A stretch of DNA of 13,185 bases from Leptofilum sp050292445 (lineage in GTDB: Bacteria; Chloroflexota; Anaerolineae; Promineifilales; Promineifilaceae), in assembly GCA_050292445.1 (NCBI GenBank), contig JBNKLQ010000176.1, positions 1-13,185 of the forward strand. Direction: 5' to 3'. The position numbers and the translations under genes were made by a program. Shown one piece after another: positions 1 to 6,981 of the stretch. Every line of letters starts with the position of its first letter. The first letter of the stretch is position 1. Under the pieces are notes generated by a model, which saw only the letters and a list, made by a program, of their open reading frames with translations, was not told where the DNA came from and searched no databases.

Positions 1-1
1 A

Positions 2-370
2 GCGATTGATTACTTTTTGCAGCCCAAATATCATTTTCAGACAATGCTGCGCCAACCAGTTGGCGAACTGGCGGCTTTTTGCAGCTTTGGTCAGGATGGC
101 CAGGTAGCGGGTGGCGATTACAAAGCGCCCGCAGTGGATATTGGTATGGGTGTGCATCCACAATATACCGGGCGCGGTTTGGGGAGCATGTTTGCTGGAG
201 CGGCGATTGATTTTGCGCTGCAAAACTTTGAACCACCCCGGCTGCGCGTGACAATTGCGGAATTTAACCGGCGGGCGCAAAAGGTGTGGGAGCGGCACAA
301 TTTTGTAGCGGTGCAGCAATTTAATTCTTTGTATAACAAACGGCCGTTTATCATTTACGTCCGCGAATAA
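2..370 (+). CDS. GNAT family N-acetyltransferase, 5' end cut by window edge
   Basis: The reading frame is open from base 2 to the TAA at 368-370 (122 residues visible), so the gene almost certainly begins outside the window; the in-frame TTG at 17 is only an internal codon. The C-terminal half reads like a GNAT acetyltransferase, which moves an acetyl group from acetyl-CoA to an amine. Visible in the partial protein are the beta-strand and loop AVDIGMGVHPQYTGRGLG (residues 44-61), containing the Q/RxxGxG/A acetyl-CoA pyrophosphate-binding pattern at Q54-G61, followed by the helix AAIDFAL. Further on, VTIAEFNRRAQKVWERHNF (83-101) is the usual motif B region with the Asn and the helix of the late GNAT core. 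The substrate cannot be told. A REP-like hairpin follows the stop by 16 bases. The acceptor specificity and true length are unknown. Confidence 0.8.
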   Translation, partial: AIDYFLQPKYHFQTMLRQPVGELAAFCSFGQDGQVAGGDYKAPAVDIGMGVHPQYTGRGLGSMFAGAAIDFALQNFEPPRLRVTIAEFNRRAQKVWERHNFVAVQQFNSLYNKRPFIIYVRE

Positions 371-386
371 TAATTGAACTAAATCT

Positions 387-444
387 GTCACTCCCGCGAA
401 GGCGGGAGTCCAGGTATGTGGATTCCCGCCTTCGCGGGAATGAC
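387..444. repeat. REP-like paired hairpin
   Basis: Two 25-base arms (387-411 and 420-444) are inverted copies of each other with two mismatches and an 8-base loop. Each arm is also a small hairpin by itself (CTCCCGC/GCGGGAG with a GAAG loop on the left, ATTCCCGC/GCGGGAAT with a CTTC loop on the right). The unit begins GTCACTCCCGCG and ends CGCGGGAATGAC, a form familiar from dispersed intergenic repeats in many bacterial genomes. It lies just behind a stop codon and before the dehydrogenase, so it could also act as a transcription terminator or mRNA-end stabiliser. No transposase is nearby. Confidence 0.85.
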
Positions 445-516
445 AAATGAGGGTGGTCGGTTGTAGATAAAAATCACGACGGCCATTCTCGAAACCTTTA
501 ACAGCAGGAGTAAAGA

Positions 517-1704
517 ATGACAACAGTGGCAACGTATTATTGGCCAGGGCAAACACAATTTGGATTTGGTGCCGCCAATTTGGTTGGTGCAGAAGCAAAA
601 AATTTGGGAGCCACAAAGAAAGTTTTTGTGGTGACCGATGCTGGCATTGTGGCGGCTGGCTTGCTGCAATCGGTGCTGGATTCTCTGGCTGCCGCCGGGC
701 TGGACGTGGAGCTGTTTGACCAAACGCCGCCCAATCCCACAACAACGGCCGTTGATGCCGCCGCTGTTCAATTTAAAGAGAGTGGTGTCGAACTGATCAT
801 CGCGTTGGGTGGTGGCAGTGCCATTGATGCGGCCAAAGCGGTGCGCATCCTGGCTGGTGGGCCACCAGAGGCCAAATGTGCCGAATACGCGTTGATGTTG
901 GGGGATGATGTACTGCCGTTGCCCACCGTGCCCCAAATGCCACCGATGATTGCCATTCCCACCACCGCTGGCACCGGCGCTGAGGTGACACCCTGGGGCC
1001 TCGTCACCGATGAGGCGCGCAAGCTGAAGATGGGCGTCGGCGGTCCGGCCACCATTCCTACGGTGGCCCTCATCGATCCGGCCATGACCTTGACTCTGCC
1101 GCCGCACCTCACCGCCGCTACCGGCATGGATGCCCTGACGCATCTTATCGAAGCGTATGTTTCTACGAACATGGCTCCTATTGCTTTAGATGCGCTGATT
1201 TTGGATGGGATTGGCCGAGTCGGCCGTTTCTTGCGGCTGGCGGTAGCTCAACCAGCGCATGAACAAGCGCGGGAAGAGATGCTGCTGGCCTCAATGCTGG
1301 GCGGCACTGCTATCAGCTCCCGTTGGCTGGGGGCAGCCCATTCTCTGGCGCACCAGCTTTCGGGCATTGCCCACGTGCATCACGGACTGGCCTGCGCCCT
1401 CATGCTGCCAGCCCAGATGCAGTTTAGTTTACCCGGTGCCTTGGACCGATATGCACAGGTGGCGCAGGCGTTGGACCCCATCCCGGTACCAGGATTGGTG
1501 CGGGAGGAGGCGGAAAGAGGGGTTACGGCCGTTCGCCAACTGATGATCGACATCAACCTGCCGCTGCGCCTGCGCGACGTGGGCGTGACCGAGGCCATGA
1601 TCCCCGAACTGGCCGACAACGCCATCAGCGACCTTAACTGGACCACCAACCCCCGTGCCATCACCCGCGACCAGATGGAGATGCTGTACCGAGAAACGTT
1701 CTAA
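517..1704 (+). CDS. Iron-containing (type III) alcohol dehydrogenase
   Basis: This 395-residue protein has the usual length for metal-dependent group III alcohol dehydrogenases, which interconvert alcohols and aldehydes or ketones with NAD(P). Sequence support: the dinucleotide-binding GGGSAID at 98-104; the family signature IPTTAGTGAEVTPW at 147-160; and a complete metal site with Asp205 and His209 in GMDALTH, His275 in AAHSLAH and His289 in HHGLA. The conserved active-site His279 is also present. The FucO-type spacings (4 between Asp and first His, 14 between the last two His) are kept. The ATG is preceded by AGGAG at 506-510, six bases upstream. It stands alone: a repeat lies upstream and a convergent methyltransferase starts 32 bases past its stop. 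Substrate (1,2-propanediol, butanol, ethanol or other) cannot be read from the sequence. Two ACGGCCGT octamers lie inside the gene. Confidence 0.93.
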   Translation: MTTVATYYWPGQTQFGFGAANLVGAEAKNLGATKKVFVVTDAGIVAAGLLQSVLDSLAAAGLDVELFDQTPPNPTTTAVDAAAVQFKESGVELIIALGGGSAIDAAKAVRILAGGPPEAKCAEYALMLGDDVLPLPTVPQMPPMIAIPTTAGTGAEVTPWGLVTDEARKLKMGVGGPATIPTVALIDPAMTLTLPPHLTAATGMDALTHLIEAYVSTNMAPIALDALILDGIGRVGRFLRLAVAQPAHEQAREEMLLASMLGGTAISSRWLGAAHSLAHQLSGIAHVHHGLACALMLPAQMQFSLPGALDRYAQVAQALDPIPVPGLVREEAERGVTAVRQLMIDINLPLRLRDVGVTEAMIPELADNAISDLNWTTNPRAITRDQMEMLYRETF

Positions 1705-1736
1705 TTCTGAATGGTGAACTTTGAATTGTGTATTGT

Positions 1737-2291
1737 TTACGGGAGCAATACCTCATTCACAATTATTTTTCGGCTAACGGCGGCATAAATTTCGTGCAGA
1801 AAGCGGCTGGGTCTGGTGGCCAGGAGTTGCGTTTCGGCAAAGCCGTTGCGGGCAGCCACTGTTTGCCAGGTTTGGAACGAGAGGGGATGGGGCACCCACA
1901 AATTGCCGCGATCCACGTTGTATTCCACCAAAATGAGCCGTCCGCCGGGGCGTAAGTAGCTTTGCAGCCGCTGCACAATGCCATCCTTGCGCCGCTGGAA
2001 GTGCAGGGCATTGGCGATAACAATGCCATCGAGCGGTGGCAATTCGATTGGTTGCGTGTAGTCGGCGGTGATGTAGGTGACTCGATTTTGGGGGAAACGG
2101 CCGTTCATCACCTGTTCTTGCTGCTTGAGGGAGTTGCTTTTTTGATCAATCGAGTAAATTTTCCCGGTGGGGCCGACACATTCCGCCAGGGCCAGTGTAA
2201 ACGCGCCTGTGCCAGAACCAAAATCGGCCCAGGTGCCACTTGAGTGGGGAATACCACCTCGAATTAAAGCAACATGATCAGCGTGGTTCAT
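1737..2291 (-). CDS. Class I SAM-dependent methyltransferase
   Basis: A 184-residue Rossmann-fold methyltransferase. Motif I is WADFGSGTGAFTLAL (residues 21-35), the glycine-rich SAM-binding loop; the acidic residue of motif II is the Asp in IYSIDQKS (about 45-52); the adenine-contact acidic step is TADYTQP (about 75-81); and motif IV/V is DGIVIANALHF. LRPGGRLILVEYN is the standard post-IV strand before the C-terminal substrate region, where WVPHPLSF is a plausible substrate-facing loop. The length fits small UbiE/MenG-like or Methyltransf_11/25 proteins, but the target is not identifiable. The start ATG at 2291 has no clear Shine-Dalgarno. The gene converges on the alcohol dehydrogenase, 32 bases apart with no strong terminator between. 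An ACGGCCGT octamer encodes part of NGRF. Confidence 0.88.
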   Translation of the reverse strand: MNHADHVALIRGGIPHSSGTWADFGSGTGAFTLALAECVGPTGKIYSIDQKSNSLKQQEQVMNGRFPQNRVTYITADYTQPIELPPLDGIVIANALHFQRRKDGIVQRLQSYLRPGGRLILVEYNVDRGNLWVPHPLSFQTWQTVAARNGFAETQLLATRPSRFLHEIYAAVSRKIIVNEVLLP

Positions 2292-2352
2292 ATGACAAAT
2301 TGGCTTTTTATTTGAACACAGTTTTTCAGTAGGCCAACTTCTAAATGAAATA

Positions 2353-2420
2353 GGACGCTGATTAACGCAGAAAAACGCTGATTTTTATTTTATCTGCGTC
2401 ATCGGCGTTTATCCGCGTCC
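2353..2420. repeat. ACGC-type imperfect inverted repeat
   Basis: The left arm starts GGACGCTGATTAACGC and the right arm ends GGCGTTTATCCGCGTCC; the reverse complement of the right arm is GGACGCGGATAAACGCC, so the arms pair with a few mismatches around an AT-rich centre at about 2381-2392. The arms are built from tandem (A)ACGCnGAT-like units. A related element with ACAC/ACAG units lies at 3966-4028. A T run follows at 2423-2429, so on the plus strand the element has a terminator-like form. No coding sense was found in it. Confidence 0.75.
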
Positions 2421-2448
2421 CATTTTTTTGACAACTGAAAAGCCCTGA

Positions 2449-2550
2449 TTATTTGAAGTTTTCCCTTAACGTCTTACCATCCTTATGGCGCAGCAAAATC
2501 CAGTTGCCTTGTCGGCGAGACAACGATTCACTCCGGCAAAGCTCAGAGGG
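2449..2550 (-). pseudogene. Possible coding remnant (doubtful)
   Basis: On the minus strand, in a frame different from the aminotransferase, a short open stretch ends at TAA (2449-2451) and reads ...RRQGNWILLRHKDGKTLRENFK. Its composition looks more like protein than random spacer, but it is only about 30 residues beyond the repeat-derived part, has no start codon or ribosome site and matches no family I can name. It could be the tail of a decayed gene or plain chance. Confidence 0.2.
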
Positions 2551-2575
2551 ATTCTTCGCTGCGCTCAGAATGACA
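2548..2575. repeat. Half-copy of a dispersed repeat overlapping a gene end
   Basis: The plus-strand run GGGATTCTTCGCTGCGCT followed by CAGAATGACA is a familiar dispersed intergenic repeat unit in many bacteria, often found in inverted pairs; only one half is seen here. It overlaps the last codons of the aminotransferase and supplies its stop codon (TCATTCTGA on the minus strand). Confidence 0.6.
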
Positions 2576-3734
2576 AGCGTTTCATTAGGTGTTCGCCGGC
2601 TTGCTCCAGGGTGGTGAGCTTTTTGGGGTAGGCAAAGCGGATGGTGGAACGGCCGTAGCCGTCCAGCGAGTAAAAACTATCCCCTGGCACCACGGCCACG
2701 CCCACATCAGACGCCATGAAGTAGGCAAATTCCGTGGGCGCCAGGCTGGCCTGAGGAATGGGCAGCTGGCTGTAGTCGGCCATGATGTAGTAAGCACCCT
2801 GTGGTGTGCTGGCCTGGAAACCAACGTTGCTCAAGATTTCCATCATCAGGGCGCGGCGTTGGTGGTAAGCGCGGGTGCTTTCTTCAAAGTAACTTTCTGG
2901 CATGGAAAGCGCAGCGACGGCTGCAGCTTGCAGTGGCGTGGCGGCGCAAATCGTGGTGAAATCATGCAGGGTGCGGATGCCATTGGCGAATTGTTCTGGT
3001 GCAATGACGTAGCCCAGCCGCCAGCCGGTCATGGCAAACGTCTTGCCTAATCCGCCAATGGTGATGGTGCGATCTTTGAGCGGGTCTAAACTGCCGGGGG
3101 ATTGATGGATACGGCCGTCGTACAAAATGCGGTCATAAATTTCGTCCGTAATCAACACCAGATCGTTTTCCAACACCACCTCGATCACCCCGGCAATCTC
3201 TTCGCTGTCGAAGACGCGGCCGGTGGGATTGTGTGGCGTGTTGAGCAGCATTGCCTTGGTTTTGGGCGTAATGGCCGCCCGAAGTTTGGCCGCATCTAGT
3301 CGGTAATCTGGCGCGTCTAGCGGTACGGAAACGGGTACGGCATTGGCAATAAAAGCGGACGGCCGAAAATTGTCGTGAGCTGGTTCCAAAATGAGAATTT
3401 CATCGCCGGGGTTCAGAATGGATTGAACCGAGGTGATGATCCCCTCGCTAACGCCACAGGTGACGGTAACGTGTTTATCGGGATGCACCTCCCAGCCCAG
3501 GCGTTGCGTGTACAGCTCGGCCAATTTTTCCCGCAGTGGTGGATAGCCCCAGGTGATAGCGTACTGATTCAACCCACCCTCGATGGCGCGAACGGCCGCT
3601 TCCTTCACCGGTGCTGGCGTATCAAAATCAGGAAAACCCTGGCTCAAATTAATGGCATTGTGCTTCAGCGCCAGGCGGGTCATATCACGAATAACAGATT
3701 CACGGAACAAGTTCAGGCGTTGGGATGTTTGCAT
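2565..3734 (-). CDS. PLP-dependent class I/II aminotransferase (kynurenine/methionine aminotransferase-like)
   Basis: The protein has 389 residues from the ATG at 3734, a normal length for fold-type I aminotransferases. From the TTG two codons earlier (numbering used here) the key elements are: substrate-end segment INLSQGFPDFDTP (30-42); NTPHNPTG (167-174) with Asn171 next to the cofactor ring; TDEIYDR with Asp199 contacting the pyridine N and Tyr202 the O3'; Schiff-base Lys233 in GGLGKTFAMTGWRLGY; and the carboxylate-binding Arg368 in STIRFAY. The pattern is closest to kynurenine aminotransferase, YbdL-type methionine aminotransferase and related enzymes; the amino donor is not certain. I choose the ATG because a near-consensus promoter puts transcription start on it, which would leave the upstream TTG outside the message. 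The last codons lie within a dispersed repeat, so the C-terminus may have been replaced. Confidence 0.92.
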   Translation of the reverse strand: MQTSQRLNLFRESVIRDMTRLALKHNAINLSQGFPDFDTPAPVKEAAVRAIEGGLNQYAITWGYPPLREKLAELYTQRLGWEVHPDKHVTVTCGVSEGIITSVQSILNPGDEILILEPAHDNFRPSAFIANAVPVSVPLDAPDYRLDAAKLRAAITPKTKAMLLNTPHNPTGRVFDSEEIAGVIEVVLENDLVLITDEIYDRILYDGRIHQSPGSLDPLKDRTITIGGLGKTFAMTGWRLGYVIAPEQFANGIRTLHDFTTICAATPLQAAAVAALSMPESYFEESTRAYHQRRALMMEILSNVGFQASTPQGAYYIMADYSQLPIPQASLAPTEFAYFMASDVGVAVVPGDSFYSLDGYGRSTIRFAYPKKLTTLEQAGEHLMKRLSF

Positions 3735-3740
3735 GGCCAA

Positions 3741-3769
3741 AGTATACGGTCAGGCAAAACAGGCGTCAA
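3741..3769 (-). promoter_or_regulatory. Sigma-70-type promoter, leaderless, for the aminotransferase
   Basis: Read on the minus strand: TTGACG (3764-3769), a 17-base spacer, TATACT (3741-3746), then TTGGCC and the ATG at 3734. That is five of six -35 bases and five of six -10 bases at optimal spacing. Transcription would start about seven bases beyond the -10 box, on the ATG itself, giving a message without a leader; no Shine-Dalgarno is present, which agrees. An ACGGCCGT octamer lies just upstream at 3775-3782. Confidence 0.75.
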
Positions 3770-3833
3770 CGAATACGGCCGTAATCGAGCCGCCTTAGGT
3801 GTTTTCAGAAGGCACCTCTCAAACTTGAGCAAA

Positions 3834-3867
3834 TGACACATGTCATGAAGGGGCGTGACATGTGTTA
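3834..3867. repeat. Inverted repeat TGACACATGTCA / TGACATGTGTTA
   Basis: Arms 3834-3845 and 3856-3867 pair at 11 of 12 positions with a 10-base loop rich in G. Each arm centres on the palindrome ACATGT, so the element can be read either as an RNA hairpin or as two copies of a dimeric-protein binding site 22 bases apart (about two helical turns). It lies about 65 bases upstream of the aminotransferase -35 box. Role unknown. Confidence 0.65.
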
Positions 3868-3965
3868 CTCATTGGTCTGGTTGTTTATATGTCATAATCT
3901 GTTCCACACTGTTTTCTATTTGCGCACCTAGCCATGTATCAGTTTGAAAAATGAGGGAAAATGGG

Positions 3966-4028
3966 CCACTGTTTGCACAGATACACACAGATTTTTGTTT
4001 TGCTGTGTAAACCTGTGTTCATCTGTGG
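3966..4028. repeat. ACAC-type imperfect inverted repeat
   Basis: The left arm contains GCACAGATACACACAGAT, and the right arm read in reverse complement is CCACAGATGAACACAGG and onward to TTTACACAG. The arms pair imperfectly around a T-rich centre (about 3991-4002). Its unit structure (short ACACAGAT-like words) parallels the ACGC-type repeat at 2353-2420. The right end touches the stop codon of the doubtful ORF at 4030-4335. Confidence 0.65.
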
Positions 4029-4029
4029 T

Positions 4030-4335
4030 TTATTTCAGAAGTGATATGTAGCTAGTTTGATCATTAATTGGTGACCAAATTTGCATTTCCCAAACGGACC
4101 ACCAACCCCCAGAATTCTCAATCATGACGACTGTTCCGCCCAGCAATTTTGACGGATAAGCAAACGCTGCGGAACATTTAAACTGAAGCAAATATCCGCA
4201 GCTTCTACCGCTCAAATTTGCCTCAGTACCAGGAACGAGAAGCTTGTTGGCTTCAATGATAATTTTGGGTAAATTCCCCAATACGATCGATCTTAGGCAT
4301 TCTATGAAATTCGCCCCGTTATCCAAATCCCCCAC
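4030..4335 (-). CDS. Hypothetical protein, doubtful
   Basis: An open frame of 101 residues from a GTG at 4335; the frame stays open upstream until a TGA near 4355, so other starts are possible, but no ATG and no ribosome site precede it. The product starts MGDLDNGANFIECLRS and has a Trp-rich stretch near the end (GGWWSVWEMQIWSPIND). I recognise no family, signal peptide or membrane segment. The stretch is visibly more AT-rich than neighbouring genes. It may be a real small gene, a remnant of a larger one, or chance. The stop codon abuts the ACAC-type repeat, as the aminotransferase stop lies in another repeat. Confidence 0.35.
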   Translation of the reverse strand: MGDLDNGANFIECLRSIVLGNLPKIIIEANKLLVPGTEANLSGRSCGYLLQFKCSAAFAYPSKLLGGTVVMIENSGGWWSVWEMQIWSPINDQTSYISLLK

Positions 4336-4387
4336 TAACTGAACCAGGGTGAAAATTCAAATAGTGCCGCTATCCACCATTGTTTAT

Positions 4388-4440
4388 GTAAAAGCGGGAA
4401 AGTCCTTTAAATTGCTTAAAGCCATTTCTCCCGCTTTTAC
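4388..4440. repeat. Nested hairpin 1 upstream of hppA
   Basis: Perfect 12-base arms GTAAAAGCGGGA (4388-4399) and TCCCGCTTTTAC (4429-4440) enclose a second stem CTTTAA/TTAAAG with a 5-base loop. It abuts hairpin 2 with no gap. It may form a folded leader element of the hppA message if transcription starts upstream, or it may be a non-autonomous repeat. Confidence 0.75.
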
Positions 4441-4500
4441 TTGAGCAAACCACAGAGAAATCGCCTTTCGGTTTTAAAGAACTTTCTGTGGTTTGCTTAA
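4441..4500. repeat. Hairpin 2 upstream of hppA
   Basis: Arms 4441-4456 (TTGAGCAAACCACAGA) and 4485-4500 (reverse complement TTAAGCAAACCACAGA) match at 15 of 16 positions with a 28-base centre that contains a weak CTTT/AAAG stem. It ends 27 bases before the hppA Shine-Dalgarno. There is no U run directly after either hairpin, so neither is a standard intrinsic terminator. Confidence 0.75.
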
Positions 4501-4527
4501 CAAGTCAGATAAATAGCATTTGAGCAC

Positions 4528-4533
4528 AAGGAG
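4528..4533 (+). promoter_or_regulatory. Ribosome binding site fixing the hppA start
   Basis: AAGGAG ends 10 bases before the ATG at 4544. It lies inside the longer open frame that begins at TTG 4520, so it argues for the ATG at 4544 over that TTG. Confidence 0.8.
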
Positions 4534-4543
4534 ATTTTGTCTT

Positions 4544-6880
4544 ATGAGTACGATGGGCTTGACAACGTTTGAGACATTTGCAGTTTGGACGGTTCTTGTC
4601 ATTGCGCTTCTGGGTTTGGTATATGCAGTTTTTTTGCGAAATCAGATTTTGCGTGAGGATAAAGGCACAGACGCAATGCTTGAGGTATGGAATGCAATTC
4701 GTGAGGGGGCAGATGCTTATCTTTCTCGCCAATTGCGTACGATTCTTCCTTTCATTTTAATACTCACTGTCTTGCTTTTCTTGAGTGTATACATTGTTGA
4801 TCCAACGCCAGAGGCACTGGAGCGATTTGCCGGACGGGACGAAGAAACCATCCGCCTGATTGTTGGTTTTGGTCGAGCGATTGGGTTTGTTTTGGGAGCC
4901 AGTTTTTCGCTTACTGTGGGACAAATTGGGATGCGAATGGCAGTACAGGGAAATGTGCGGGTGGCAGCTGCCGCCAGGCACAGCTTCAAGGATGCACTCC
5001 GCATTGCTTATCGAACTGGAACGATCACCGGTATGTTAACAGATGGGTTAGGGTTGTTCGGCGGCACGATCCTGTTTGTTTATTTTGGTAAGGCAGCGCC
5101 TGATGCCCTGCTTGGCTTTGGCTTTGGCGGCACGTTGCTGGCTTTATTCATGCGCGTTGGTGGCGGCATCTTTACCAAGGCAGCTGATGTTGGGGCGGAT
5201 TTAGTTGGTAAGGTTGAACAAGGGATGGCCGAGGATGATCCGCGCAATGCGGCTGTAATTGCCGATTTGGTAGGTGATAATGTAGGCGATTGCGCCGGGA
5301 TGGCCGCAGATATTTTTGAATCATATGAAGTAACGATTGTTTCTGGCTTGATTTTGGGAATTGCCTTAACCGCAATCACGGGGCATATCGAGTGGATATT
5401 GTACCCGCTGCTCGTGCGCGGTATTGGCGTGCTGGCATCGATCATTGGGACTTATCTTGTGAAGGGCCAATCGGAGGGAAGTGGGGACGCGATGGCTGCC
5501 ATTTTCCGTGGCTTTCTTACTTCGGCGGCGCTTTCAGTTGTGTTGTTTGGCTTGGTGGCTTTCTTTTACATGAATGGTGTGCCCGGTGGTTGGTGGCGGC
5601 CGTTTTTATCGACGACGGCGGGTGTCCTCTTAGCTATTGTCATTGATCGCCTTACCGACTACTTTACCGGCACCCACGCCAGGCCGGTTGAGGAGATTAA
5701 AGAGAGCACGGAAAGCGGGCCAGCGACGACGATCCTTTCTGGACTTGGTGTGGGGTATGAATCTAGCGTGTGGTCGGCTGTAGTGATTGCCCTGACAATT
5801 GGCGCGGCCGTGCTCATCTATAGTGGTTTGCCAATCAATGAATTGACGGCTTCTGGATCGGCGCTGTCTGCTGGTGCAATTCAGGTCACCTTTGTATTGT
5901 ATGGTGTGGCCATGACGGGCATCGGGATGCTAACGCTGACGGGTAACAATGTGGCTATGGATTCCTTTGGTCCCATTGCCGACAACGCCAATGGCATTGG
6001 CGAGATGGCTGGTTTGGATGAGGATGCTCGCCAAATCATGGCTGATTTGGATGCTGTCGGGAATACCACAAAGGCAATTACGAAGGGCATTGCGATTGGG
6101 TCGGCGGTGATTGCGGCCGTTTCTCTTTTTGGTTCCTTTATCACGGATGTGACCCGGATCGATCCCGAGGCGTTGGCTTCTGGCATTCGCGTGTCTGAAC
6201 CGCTGGTCTTTATTGGCCTTTTGCTGGGTGGGGCGCTGCCCTGGCTGTTCTCTTCATTGGCAATCAAGTCGGTGAGCCGGGCAGCAGGCCAGATGGTGGC
6301 TGAGGTGCGACGCCAGTTTAAGATCCCCGGCATCCTGGAGGGCACGGTGAAACCGGACTACCGTCAGGCTGTCACCATTTCGACAACGGCTGCTCAAAGA
6401 GATTTGGTCAACCTGGCTTTGATTGCCATTTTGACGCCAATCGCTGTTGGTTTATTGCTGCGCGTAGAGGCGCTGGGTGGTTTTCAGGCAGGCATCATTT
6501 TGTCTGGTCAGCTGCTGGCCGTGTTCATGTCGAATGCTGGCGGGGCTTGGGACAATGCCAAAAAGAAGATTGAAGACGAGGTGAGCGATCCGGCCAACAA
6601 CCTGGGCAAAGGCTCAGAGCGGCATACGGCGAGTGTGGTGGGGGACACGGTGGGCGATCCGTTGAAAGATACGGCAGGCCCAGCGTTGAACCCGATGATC
6701 AAGGTCGTCAATATTGTCAGCCTCATTCTGGCACCCATTATTGTGCAGTATAAAGAGCTGACGTTGACAACGGCCGTTATCATCATCGGCATTCTTGTTA
6801 TTCTTTGGTGGGCCATTATGCGGTCTAAAAGAGAACTTGTCACCAATGTGACCGTCGCTCCGGCTGCTACAGGGGATTAA
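4544..6880 (+). CDS. hppA: Membrane-bound proton-translocating pyrophosphatase, K+-independent type
   Basis: This 778-residue polytopic inner-membrane pump hydrolyses cytoplasmic pyrophosphate and moves H+ outward; length and about 16 hydrophobic segments fit the family. In numbering from the ATG, the active-site signatures are all present: the loop DVGADLVGKVEQG with AEDDPRN (230-235 for EDDPRN), VGDNVGDCAGMAADIFE (GDNVGD 244-249), DNANGIGEM (from Asp480), GGAWDNAKK (Asp670) and GDTVGDPLKDTAGP (from about 700). These Asp/Lys residues bind Mg-pyrophosphate. GNTTKAIT carries Lys510 and Thr513, the pair known to mark K+-independent enzymes (K+-dependent ones have Ala and Gly/Ala); such enzymes are characterised as H+ pumps. 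A Shine-Dalgarno fixes the ATG at 4544. The gene is monocistronic by appearance: two hairpins upstream and a terminator-like hairpin 13 bases downstream. A small hydrophilic C-terminal tail ends the protein. Confidence 0.96.
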   Translation: MSTMGLTTFETFAVWTVLVIALLGLVYAVFLRNQILREDKGTDAMLEVWNAIREGADAYLSRQLRTILPFILILTVLLFLSVYIVDPTPEALERFAGRDEETIRLIVGFGRAIGFVLGASFSLTVGQIGMRMAVQGNVRVAAAARHSFKDALRIAYRTGTITGMLTDGLGLFGGTILFVYFGKAAPDALLGFGFGGTLLALFMRVGGGIFTKAADVGADLVGKVEQGMAEDDPRNAAVIADLVGDNVGDCAGMAADIFESYEVTIVSGLILGIALTAITGHIEWILYPLLVRGIGVLASIIGTYLVKGQSEGSGDAMAAIFRGFLTSAALSVVLFGLVAFFYMNGVPGGWWRPFLSTTAGVLLAIVIDRLTDYFTGTHARPVEEIKESTESGPATTILSGLGVGYESSVWSAVVIALTIGAAVLIYSGLPINELTASGSALSAGAIQVTFVLYGVAMTGIGMLTLTGNNVAMDSFGPIADNANGIGEMAGLDEDARQIMADLDAVGNTTKAITKGIAIGSAVIAAVSLFGSFITDVTRIDPEALASGIRVSEPLVFIGLLLGGALPWLFSSLAIKSVSRAAGQMVAEVRRQFKIPGILEGTVKPDYRQAVTISTTAAQRDLVNLALIAILTPIAVGLLLRVEALGGFQAGIILSGQLLAVFMSNAGGAWDNAKKKIEDEVSDPANNLGKGSERHTASVVGDTVGDPLKDTAGPALNPMIKVVNIVSLILAPIIVQYKELTLTTAVIIIGILVILWWAIMRSKRELVTNVTVAPAATGD

Positions 6881-6892
6881 ATTGTTTCATTT

Positions 6893-6932
6893 GGTGGGTG
6901 ATGTGTGATTTTTGGTTCACGCATCACCCGCC
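6893..6932 (+). terminator. Terminator-like hairpin after hppA
   Basis: Arms GGTGGGTGATGTGTGA (6893-6908) and TCACGCATCACCCGCC (6917-6932) pair at 14 of 16 positions around an 8-base T-rich loop, starting 13 bases after the hppA stop. The tail after it is only modestly T-rich (ACTTTGGATTTTGTC), so termination may be imperfect. Confidence 0.65.
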
Positions 6933-6981
6933 ACTTTGGATTTTGTCTCCGCACGTGTGTGTTTGTTGTGTTGGTTCACGG

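Larger units (their letters stand above)
2292..2564. other. Repeat-rich spacer between methyltransferase and aminotransferase
   Basis: This 273-base stretch is upstream of the minus-strand methyltransferase and downstream of the minus-strand aminotransferase. It holds the 68-base inverted repeat at 2353-2420, a half-copy of another repeat at its right end, and a short open minus-strand frame in between (2449-2550). I see no convincing sigma-70 promoter for the methyltransferase here. Confidence 0.6.
3770..4029. other. Non-coding stretch left of hypothetical ORF
   Basis: About 260 bases with no credible gene. It holds one ACGGCCGT octamer (3775-3782), a 12-base-arm inverted repeat (3834-3867) and the ACAC-type repeat (3966-4028). 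The part between about 3870 and 3960 is AT-rich with nothing I can identify. Confidence 0.6.

Noticed and set aside
388..1143. 251-residue minus-strand open frame
   Set aside because: It lies opposite the well-supported alcohol dehydrogenase and runs through the REP-like hairpin; its His/Gln/Arg-rich composition is typical of an antisense shadow.
1705..1736. Terminator between the convergent dehydrogenase and methyltransferase
   Set aside because: Only 32 bases, with no stem-loop and T run that I can support.
3735..3740. TTG start two codons upstream of the aminotransferase ATG
   Set aside because: The -10 box ends at 3741, so this TTG would lie before the expected transcription start.
3375..3836. 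153-residue plus-strand frame
   Set aside because: Antisense to the aminotransferase and running across its promoter; no family features.
4520..4543. TTG start that would add eight residues to the pyrophosphatase
   Set aside because: The Shine-Dalgarno AAGGAG lies inside that extension and points to the ATG at 4544.
5881..6345. 154-residue minus-strand open frame
   Set aside because: Antisense to conserved core motifs of the pyrophosphatase; no family features or ribosome site.
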